Part shown: piece by piece, positions 6,573-11,708 of the stretch
Layout: each line of letters opens with the position of its first letter
Numbering within the stretch: the first letter of the stretch is position 1
Source of the DNA: Treponema sp.
Lineage (GTDB): Bacteria > Spirochaetota > Spirochaetia > Treponematales > Breznakiellaceae
DNA length: 11,708 bases
Assembly: GCA_031289935.1 (NCBI GenBank)
Contig: JAITON010000016.1
Location: forward strand, 1 to 11,708
Direction of reading: 5' to 3'
Program-made: the position numbers and the translations under genes
Notes under the pieces: generated by a model
Databases searched by the model: none
What the model was told of the DNA's origin: nothing
What the model saw: the letters and a program-made list of their open reading frames with translations, nothing else

Positions 6573-7542
6573 AGAGCCTCCCGTAGAGCCGCCGGTCTTC
6601 GAAGCCCCGGATCAGGGGGGAAATCCCGTTGACCAGGGCCACGGCAAAGATTGCGCCGTAGGGCTCGCCCCCCCCAATCCGCAGGAGGGCCGCTCCCAGG
6701 GCCGTGAGCGCCGTCGCCGCCGCCATACCTCCCATGGATTTGACCCCCGAGGAGGGGTCGGCGATGAGCAGGAAGGCCGCCGCCAGGGTTCCCCCCGTAA
6801 ACAGGTTAAAGAGGATATCCCCGGCCCAGGGCTGGCCGCCAAAGGCCCGGATCAGGAACAGGTAGAGAACCAGGAAAAGGGTTGAGGCCCAGAACCGGCC
6901 CGAGCGGAATGCGGAGAGGATAATGGTCCCCAGAATCAGGGCAAAGAGCCCCCGGTCCCCGATAATCCCCGGTCCAGGGTAAAAGAGGAGCTGCAAATAG
7001 TCCGAGGGCAGTTCCGAGCCTGCCATGGCGAAAACGGTATTGTTCAACGCCGAGCTGATCAAGCCCAGGGGACTGTTCTGGCTGCCCGATACCATGGAAA
7101 TGCTCATGGGCGCGCCTTTCAGGGCCTCAATAAAGGTCGCCGGCCAGGAGACGCGGATAAAGAGCCAACCCCCCAGAGCGGGGTTCAGCCAGTTGGCCCC
7201 CAGGCCGCCGAAACTATGCTTAATCACCGCCATGGCGAAGACCGCCCCGCACGCGGCGATCACCGGGTTGATTTGATTCGGCAGAAGAAGGGTAAGGATC
7301 AGGGCGGAAGCCACCGCGCTACCGTCCAGGAGCCCGGTGGAGCGCCTGCCCAGGTTGATAAAGAACTCGGTGAGTACCGCCGCCCCCACCGTGGTCAGGG
7401 CCACGGCCAGGGAGACAAAGGAATCGGTTAGGGAGGACTGGAGTATGGCCAAGATAGCGCAGGAAGACACCAGCCACATTCTGAGGCTGGTGGAACAGGC
7501 CAGGTTTACCTGGGGCCGTTGATACAGGAGTTGTTCAGTCAT
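6559..7542 (-). CDS. rnfD: RnfD-like integral membrane subunit
   Basis: 327 aa multi-spanning inner-membrane protein of the RnfD/NqrB family. Well conserved segments are HSFGGLGANWLNPALGG (near 109-125), IADPSSGVKS (near 260-269, the family DPxT/S region) and GGGEPYGAIFAVALVNG (near 290-306). The covalent flavin site, SQATPL in E. coli RnfD, aligns with SQNSPL, so the acceptor Thr is replaced by Ser157. Ser might still be flavinylated, but the surrounding motif is not standard. I chose the ATG at 7542 because AAGGGGGAAG lies just upstream and it gives an 8-base overlap with the rnfC stop. An upstream ATG at 7575 would add 11 residues within the rnfC end. This is the best preserved membrane subunit of the cluster. 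Confidence 0.88.
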   Translation of the reverse strand: MTEQLLYQRPQVNLACSTSLRMWLVSSCAILAILQSSLTDSFVSLAVALTTVGAAVLTEFFINLGRRSTGLLDGSAVASALILTLLLPNQINPVIAACGAVFAMAVIKHSFGGLGANWLNPALGGWLFIRVSWPATFIEALKGAPMSISMVSGSQNSPLGLISSALNNTVFAMAGSELPSDYLQLLFYPGPGIIGDRGLFALILGTIILSAFRSGRFWASTLFLVLYLFLIRAFGGQPWAGDILFNLFTGGTLAAAFLLIADPSSGVKSMGGMAAATALTALGAALLRIGGGEPYGAIFAVALVNGISPLIRGFEDRRLYGRLYDRN

Positions 7543-8839
7543 GTCTTCCCCCTTGCTCTGAATTGACGATAACACTGCTCAGGGGAAGCCTTGAGGGGCA
7601 AACCAGATCGCAGCAGCCGCAGCCGTGGCATTCGGCGGCCCGGCCCCCGCCGCCGGAGGCGGTCTCGGCCGTGCGCTTGTATAAATACTCCGGGTCCAGT
7701 CCCACGGGACAGACTATACGGCATTCCCCGCAACTGATACAGGCCCGGGTGGTCTCCCCCCCACCGGGCCCATCCAGCAGGGCGAAGACCGCAGAACAGG
7801 TCTTGATAACCGGTTCGTCCAGGTCCAGCACCTCCCGGCCCCGGATCGGGGAACCCGTGGCAATCCTCCGGGGCTTTTCGACAAAACCGCCGCATTCCTC
7901 AAAGAGATCGCCGATACGGGTGCCGATCCGTACCTTGAGTACCTGGGGGGTCCGCACCGCCTGGCCGCCCACCGCCACGTAACGGTCCAGGATGGGCCGC
8001 TTGAGCTTAACCGCGTCGTGGACCGCCGCCAGGGTCGCAGGCCCCAGAATCAGGAGCGCCGCAATTGCCAGCCCCTCTTTTTTACCGTAGGAACGGAGCG
8101 CCAGTTCCAGTTCCCGCCGGTTCCGTTGGGGGTAACGATCCCCCACCATGACCAGAGATACAGGTATCCCGTAGGTCTCGATGTCCTCCAGGAGCCGCCT
8201 CCCTAAATCCCGTTCCCGGTAGGAAACCGCGACGATAATCCGCTCCGCCCCCGCCGCCCGGGCCGTGATAACCGCCCCCTCGCACACCACCCGGAACCGT
8301 TCCCGGCAGAGAACGTAGTCCGCAGCCAGCCAGGGATCGTCAAAGACGCATCGGACCACCAGGCTGATACTTTCCCCGGTGGAATCTTCCCTAACGAACA
8401 TATCCCCCAGGGGATTCCCCGGCCCCTCCATTTCGACAATCCCATATTCCGCAAGCAGCCGCTGGATTTCCCGGGGCCGCAGGTTTTCCCAAGGGGAGAA
8501 TTCCTCCCGCTTCCCCAGTATTTCAAAGGACCCTTCCAGGCGGATAACCAGCCCCTCGTTGGTCCTGCCGTCGGACATCTGCCAGGAAACGGTCTTGATA
8601 ACCTTCCCGGGAACCGTGGCGTGGATATTCGCCGAGCCCGGTCCCTGCCCCCGGCCGATGAGCATGCCCTCCCGGACATAGTCCCCGATAGCCACCACGG
8701 GGGCCGCCCTGGCCCCGCTATGCTGGACCAGAGGTATCACCGAAAGCCCCGGAAGAAAGGCCACGGCGCTGGCGGTCTTCTGTGGAACCGCCGGGTCCCT
8801 GAACTGAATCCCCCCTTGGGGAAAAGAATATACCCTCAT
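7535..8839 (-). CDS. rnfC: RnfC-like peripheral subunit with two 4Fe-4S motifs but degenerate NADH/FMN site
   Basis: 434 aa, usual RnfC length. The N-terminal barrel-sandwich domain is clear: IPLVQHSGARAAPVVAIGD (35-53) and IHATVPGKV (72-80). The central Nqo1-like domain keeps the frame and spacing of RnfC (YPQRNRRELELAL at 236-248, KVRIGTRIGDLFEECGGF at 302-319). However, the glycine-rich loop GLGGAGFPT aligns with EMEGPGNPL (136-144), and NGAECEPY aligns with RCVFDDPW (163-170). Loss of the usual NADH/FMN contacts is therefore likely. The C-terminus retains two complete ferredoxin motifs: Cys367, 370, 373, 377 and Cys404, 407, 410, 414, each CxxCxxCxxxCP. It should sit on the cytoplasmic face of the complex. 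The start overlaps the upstream membrane-protein stop (ATGA) with GAGGAG just before it. First Rnf gene of the cluster. Confidence 0.9.
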   Translation of the reverse strand: MRVYSFPQGGIQFRDPAVPQKTASAVAFLPGLSVIPLVQHSGARAAPVVAIGDYVREGMLIGRGQGPGSANIHATVPGKVIKTVSWQMSDGRTNEGLVIRLEGSFEILGKREEFSPWENLRPREIQRLLAEYGIVEMEGPGNPLGDMFVREDSTGESISLVVRCVFDDPWLAADYVLCRERFRVVCEGAVITARAAGAERIIVAVSYRERDLGRRLLEDIETYGIPVSLVMVGDRYPQRNRRELELALRSYGKKEGLAIAALLILGPATLAAVHDAVKLKRPILDRYVAVGGQAVRTPQVLKVRIGTRIGDLFEECGGFVEKPRRIATGSPIRGREVLDLDEPVIKTCSAVFALLDGPGGGETTRACISCGECRIVCPVGLDPEYLYKRTAETASGGGGRAAECHGCGCCDLVCPSRLPLSSVIVNSEQGGRHD

Positions 8840-10197
8840 GCGCTCCTCTTGTCGCGTAACACTGACTGAACCAGCGCCGGAATCGATAACCCCAGCGCCA
8901 GCAGGACCGCGATACTATCCCGGCGGCTCGTGTCCGGCCTGGTATCGGCCTGATAATTATGCAGAAAATCACCCAGTCCTTCCAGTGGGAAGCGCGGCAG
9001 TTCCGCCTCACCGGGGATGGAGCCGGCCATTTCCACCGTCCCGCCGATAAGCCCGTCATCACCCAGGACATAGCTCAGATAGGGGAGGGCGTCTTCCGGG
9101 GAAGTGCCCAGGGGCCGGTAGGAGAAGCCGGCCTGAAAGCGGATATGGGCCTCGTAATCCGCCTCGCCGGGGAGGAAGGCCGCTTCGGCCCGGGCCGTAG
9201 TATCCGCCGCCTGGACCAGGCCCCCGGTGAGCTGTTGCAGCAGGAGGGCCGCCCCGGCGGCCAGGGCGAAGGGGAGCATGGCCCGGGGAAAGCGGACCGG
9301 CCGGGGCCTCCGTATGGGCAGGGGCGTAAAGCGTCTCCTCCGGGCCTCTCCCCAGCGGATAAGGATCAGGAGCCCCAGACAGACCCCCAGTACCGGCAGA
9401 GCCGTGAACAGCGCCCCTCCCGCCGCCATAAGCCCGTAAAAGGCCAGAAAGACCAGGGCCAGGATCAGGGGGAGCCGGTAGACCCCGAGGCTCGTCCGGA
9501 ACCGGCCCTTCCGGGCCGTAAAGAGCTCTTGTAACGGGGCGCCAAGACAGCCCAGGGCCGCCGTGAGCAGAGCCCCCAGGGCAAGCCCCCCGGAACCGGC
9601 CAGGGCCAGAGCCGCCAGAGGAGGCGTCAAAAAGGCCGTCTCCAGGGGCGCGGCGGAAAGGACGACCGCCCCCGCCGCCGCCAGGGCAAAGAGGAGCAGG
9701 AGCCTCGCCAGAGGAAAGGGCTGCCGGGACACCAGAAAGTCCAGGGAATAAGGAGGAAGCCCCAGCGTCTCAAGCCGGGCCTCCAGATTCCCCGCGTTCA
9801 GGCCGGCGGGCTCCGGTTCCAGGGGGATATAGATACGCCGTTTCCCCTCCCGGATAAAAAAAGAGCCCAGGGCCGCCCCGTAGCCATCGTTCCGGGGATC
9901 AAAGTCTTCCAGCGTTCCCGGGTACTCGTCCAGGGGAACGGCCCTAAGCCCCGTGAAATCATCCAGGTAGACCCACTGCCCCGACTCAGATATAGAGGGA
10001 ATACCCGCCGCGTCCAGGGCCTCCCGCAGCGGCCGGTCCGCAGTATCCCCGCCGAGCGTGAGCAGGGCATAGCCGTCCTGCCCCTTTCCGGCCCCCAGGA
10101 GGGGCAAGGCAGCCTCCAGAGGCAGAACCGAAGCCAGGAGCAGGAAAGCGGCGCTCAGGGAAAGGGCCAGGGATATCAGCGCCGTCATTCTGTGCAT
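8836..10197 (-). CDS. Unrecognised multi-spanning membrane protein, coupled to rnfC
   Basis: 453 aa from the ATG at 10197; I do not recognise the family. Residues 4-28 form an N-terminal anchor (MTALISLALSLSAAFLLLAS). About 30-160 is a soluble, acidic-aromatic domain (contains WVYLDDFTG and FDPRNDGYGAALGSFFI). Then come about five hydrophobic helices between 163 and 282, an Arg-rich cytoplasmic stretch (EARRRRFTPLPIRRPRP, near 284-300), another helix near 306-322, a second soluble segment (330-425), and a final helix near 428-446 with a basic end. There are few cysteines and no cofactor motif. The stop overlaps the rnfC start (ATGA), so production is tied to the Rnf-like proteins and it may be an accessory or assembly subunit. 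Starts at 10218 or 10188, or a TTG at 10257, are possible. I chose 10197 because it lies 7 bases after the previous stop with a weak AGG upstream. Confidence 0.7.
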   Translation of the reverse strand: MHRMTALISLALSLSAAFLLLASVLPLEAALPLLGAGKGQDGYALLTLGGDTADRPLREALDAAGIPSISESGQWVYLDDFTGLRAVPLDEYPGTLEDFDPRNDGYGAALGSFFIREGKRRIYIPLEPEPAGLNAGNLEARLETLGLPPYSLDFLVSRQPFPLARLLLLFALAAAGAVVLSAAPLETAFLTPPLAALALAGSGGLALGALLTAALGCLGAPLQELFTARKGRFRTSLGVYRLPLILALVFLAFYGLMAAGGALFTALPVLGVCLGLLILIRWGEARRRRFTPLPIRRPRPVRFPRAMLPFALAAGAALLLQQLTGGLVQAADTTARAEAAFLPGEADYEAHIRFQAGFSYRPLGTSPEDALPYLSYVLGDDGLIGGTVEMAGSIPGEAELPRFPLEGLGDFLHNYQADTRPDTSRRDSIAVLLALGLSIPALVQSVLRDKRSA

Positions 10198-10204
10198 GGA
10201 AAAC

Positions 10205-10693
10205 CTAGAGGAAAACATAGGCCGCGGCGATAAAGATCCCCAGCAGCGCCCCGACAATCACTTCCATGGGCGTATGTCCATGGACCTCTTTAACCGGATG
10301 AAACTCGAAGCCCATTTCGTCCGCCAGCCGCCGCCCCATAGTATTGAGGGACCGGGCCTGAATCCCCGACGACCGGCGCACCCCCATAGCATCCCGCATG
10401 ATGATGAGGGCGAAGAATAAGACCACCACGAAGAGATCCGAATCTATCCCCTGGCCGAAGCCCACCGAGGCAGTCATAGAAGAGACCAGGGCGGCGTGGC
10501 TCGAGGGCATACCCCCGGTCCGCCAGACCATAGTGGCCAGGATTTCCCGCCCGTCCCGGTGGTGGCCCTTGAGCAGGACAATCAGCGCCTTCAAAAGCTG
10601 CGCCAGGAACCAGCTTGATATCGCGGAAAGCAGCATGGGGTTTTCGAAAAAGGCCCGCAGCGGGGGCGGTAGTACGCGCATGAAAAAAAACAT
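10205..10693 (-). CDS. Divergent PAP2 family (DUF212, YuiD-like) membrane protein
   Basis: 162 aa (158 from the second ATG). It matches the divergent PAP2 family: GGMPSSHAALV near 60-70, RDAMGVRRSSGIQARSLN near 100-117 and KEVHGHTPMEV near 134-144, with hydrophobic helices between them. The SSH and GHTP histidines resemble the phosphatidic-acid phosphatase signature, suggesting membrane lipid or isoprenoid phosphate chemistry, but no activity is established for most members. It is the first gene of the Rnf-like operon. Two in-frame ATGs exist, at 10693 and 10681, separated by eight T residues. AGGAG directly abuts the first ATG (spacing 0) and lies 12 bases from the second, so neither fits normal initiation well. 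The predicted promoter would start transcription at about 10693, favouring a leaderless start there. Only 7 bases separate its stop from the next start. Confidence 0.88.
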   Translation of the reverse strand: MFFFMRVLPPPLRAFFENPMLLSAISSWFLAQLLKALIVLLKGHHRDGREILATMVWRTGGMPSSHAALVSSMTASVGFGQGIDSDLFVVVLFFALIIMRDAMGVRRSSGIQARSLNTMGRRLADEMGFEFHPVKEVHGHTPMEVIVGALLGIFIAAAYVFL

Positions 10694-10699
10694 CTCCTA

Positions 10700-10729
10700 A
10701 GAATCCCCCAGGAAGGCCCGGTTTGTCAA
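10700..10729 (-). promoter_or_regulatory. Candidate promoter of the DUF212-rnf-GH57-like operon
   Basis: On the minus strand a perfect TTGACA (10729-10724) is followed after 18 bases by GATTCT (10705-10700), or after 17 bases by GGATTC. The -10 is weak (three of six) but keeps the key A2 and T6. The -10 ends 6 bases before the ATG at 10693, the same spacing as the other three outward-facing genes here. The -35 overlaps the -35 of the divergent pseudouridine synthase gene. Confidence 0.4.
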
Positions 10730-10750
10730 GGTGTCTAAATCCGCTATACT
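10723..10750 (+). promoter_or_regulatory. Candidate sigma70 promoter of the RluA-family gene, predicted leaderless
   Basis: TTGTCA (10723-10728, five of six), a 16-base spacer, then TATACT (10745-10750, five of six). Seven bases separate the -10 from the ATG at 10757, so the transcription start should fall on the start codon. The purine run GAAGGG between -10 and ATG has zero spacing to the ATG and would not be in the mRNA, so it should not act as a ribosome site. Confidence 0.6.
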
Positions 10751-10756
10751 GAAGGG

Positions 10757-11708
10757 ATGATAAGCCAACTTGTGGCCGGAGCGGACGATGACGGCCGCCG
10801 CCTGGACCGTATCCTCCGCCGGGCCCTGCCGGAGCTTCCCCTGGGCCGGATCAGCCGTATGCTCCGCCGGGGAGCGGTCCGGGTAGACGGCCGCCGGGCC
10901 GCCGGGGACCTTCGGGTGGCGAAAGGCCAGGTTATCAGCCTCCCTATCCCGGCCCCGGCGAAGGCCCCTGTCCGGGCTGCGGCCGCCCCAAGCGCTGCTG
11001 CGGCTGCCCCGGCCGTTACCACGGCCGCCCCGGCCGCTGCTGCGGCCGGGAAGGTCCTGGATATCATCTGGGAAGGGGCAGGGCTGCTCGTGCTCAATAA
11101 ACCCCCGGGCCTGGCCGTTCACGGGCCGGAGAGCCTGGAGCTCCGGGTCCGGGACTATCTCGCGGGCAGGATCCCGCCGTCCCTCTCTTTTAGGCCCGGC
11201 CCCCTGCACCGTCTGGACCAGGGCGCGGGGGGGATTGTCGTGTTCGGCGCCTCTTTGGAGGGAGCCCGGCTCTTTAGCAGCCTGATGCGGGAACGGCGGC
11301 TGGAGAAGAGTTACCTGGCCCTGGCCGAGGGGGAAGTGGCCGGGGAGGCCGTCTGGGAAGATACCCTGGTCCGGGACCCCTCGCGGCGGAAGAGCTTTGC
11401 TGTTGCCTTCAGCAAAGCGACTGTTGCCTCAGGCAAAGCTGCTGTTGCCTCCGGCAAAGCGACTGTTGCCTTCAGCAAAGCGGCTGCCGGTCATATTGCG
11501 GGGAAGGCCGCCCCGGACAGGGCCGCTCTTACCAGGGCCGCCATCACGAGGGTTTTTCCCCTGGCATCCGCCCAGGGATACAGCCTGCTCAGGCTGGAGA
11601 TTGAGACGGGCCGCAGCCATCAGATCCGCGCCCAGGCGGCCTTCCACGGGCATCCTCTGGCGGGGGACCGTAAATACGGGGGCCGTCCTTTCGTCCCGGG
11701 CCGCTCCG
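10757..11708 (+). CDS. RluA-family 23S rRNA pseudouridine synthase (partial, cut at right edge)
   Basis: Cytoplasmic enzyme converting specific uridines to pseudouridine in structured RNA, probably 23S rRNA (RluC/RluD group). About 317 codons are visible. Residues 10-62 are an S4 RNA-binding domain (RRLDRILRRALP, then RISRMLRRGAVRVDG). Residues 65-98 are an Ala/Pro/Thr-only linker. The catalytic domain begins at about 100 with LLVLNKPPGLAVHG. The catalytic Asp154 lies in LHRLDQGAGGIVVF, KSYLALAEG follows, and TGRSHQIRAQAAFHGHPLAGDRKYGG comes near the right end. Residues 215-242 are an in-frame insertion of four 7-residue repeats in a region that is normally compact. The frame stays open through both low-complexity parts, so it is probably functional. 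The precise target uridine cannot be inferred. It is divergent from the Rnf-like operon, with a strong promoter abutting the ATG. The end lies outside the window. Confidence 0.92.
   Translation, partial: MISQLVAGADDDGRRLDRILRRALPELPLGRISRMLRRGAVRVDGRRAAGDLRVAKGQVISLPIPAPAKAPVRAAAAPSAAAAAPAVTTAAPAAAAAGKVLDIIWEGAGLLVLNKPPGLAVHGPESLELRVRDYLAGRIPPSLSFRPGPLHRLDQGAGGIVVFGASLEGARLFSSLMRERRLEKSYLALAEGEVAGEAVWEDTLVRDPSRRKSFAVAFSKATVASGKAAVASGKATVAFSKAAAGHIAGKAAPDRAALTRAAITRVFPLASAQGYSLLRLEIETGRSHQIRAQAAFHGHPLAGDRKYGGRPFVPGRS
10949..11050 (+). repeat. Low-complexity Ala/Pro linker coding DNA inside the RluA-family gene
   Basis: GCN and CCN codons dominate this stretch, encoding residues 65-98 between the S4 and catalytic domains. 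Short blocks such as GCTGCTGCGG and CCCCGGCC recur irregularly. In related enzymes this linker is short and not alanine-only, so it probably grew by slippage while staying in frame. Confidence 0.7.
11399..11482 (+). repeat. Four tandem 21-bp in-frame repeats with palindromic units
   Basis: Units at 11399-11419, 11420-11440, 11441-11461 and 11462-11482 each follow (G/A)CTGTTGCCTNNNGCAAAGC(G/T) and encode (A/T)VA(F/S)(S/G)KA. Each can fold on itself: TTGCC-TCA-GGCAA in the second unit, and at the first unit GCTTTGCTG pairs perfectly with CAGCAAAGC (9 bp, starting at 11394). The array lies inside the catalytic domain of the pseudouridine synthase and preserves the frame. Confidence 0.9.

Noticed and set aside
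6193..6885. 230-codon plus-strand frame opposite rnfG/rnfD
   Set aside because: It lies opposite two coupled, recognisable genes, and its composition is shadow-like.
8959..9534. 191-codon plus-strand frame opposite the unknown membrane protein
   Set aside because: Very Gln/Gly/Pro/Arg-rich composition typical of an antisense shadow; the minus-strand frame has proper hydrophobic helices and couples to rnfC.
10257..10257. TTG start for the unknown membrane protein, giving 473 residues
   Set aside because: It would overlap the DUF212 gene by over 50 bases with no ribosome site and add a non-hydrophobic tail before the natural anchor; the ATG at 10197 fits better.
11429..11653. Minus-strand frame with repeated EGNSRFA-like units
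   Set aside because: It is the antisense reading of the 21-bp repeats within the pseudouridine synthase; no start signals.

Overview
The window is GC-rich (roughly 60% by eye), tightly packed bacterial DNA. Gene content (a divergent Rnf-type cluster, a GH57/DUF1926 protein, ClpS-ClpA, a HQIRAQ-type RluA synthase) would fit an anaerobic bacterium, possibly a spirochaete of the Treponema group. That placement rests on family impressions only, because the window has no rRNA or other taxonomic marker.

Layout. (1) 1-1693, minus strand: clpS followed by clpA, which is cut by the left edge after its first AAA+ domain. (2) 1792-2919, plus strand: an mtnA-type sugar-phosphate isomerase divergent from clpS. 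(3) 2920-2986: a short convergent gap with a degenerate 21-bp repeat and no obvious terminator. (4) 2987-10693, minus strand: one apparent eight-gene operon, read right to left: divergent-PAP2 (DUF212) protein, unrecognised multi-spanning membrane protein, rnfC, rnfD, rnfG-like, rnfE, rnfA, GH57-like protein. Most junctions are 4- to 14-base overlaps, and most genes carry a good Shine-Dalgarno sequence. (5) 10757-11708, plus strand: an RluA-family pseudouridine synthase, divergent from the operon and cut by the right edge.

The most unusual content is the Rnf-like cluster. All frames are open, but the residues that make Rnf a flavin/iron-sulfur redox pump are mostly gone. RnfA and RnfE lack the cysteines for the intramembrane 2Fe-2S cluster. 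The RnfG-like protein is short and lacks the flavinylation motif. RnfD has Ser at the usual Thr flavin site. RnfC has lost the glycine-rich and NGAECEP-type NADH/FMN loops but keeps both ferredoxin-type 4Fe-4S motifs. No rnfB is present. The gene directly after rnfA is instead a GH57 homologue whose two catalytic acids are also replaced. This looks like a maintained but repurposed membrane complex.

A second pattern concerns gene starts. At both divergent intergenic regions, each of the four outward-facing genes has a candidate sigma70 promoter whose -10 box ends only 6-7 bases before the ATG. This predicts leaderless mRNAs, in contrast to the canonical ribosome sites at most genes inside the operon.
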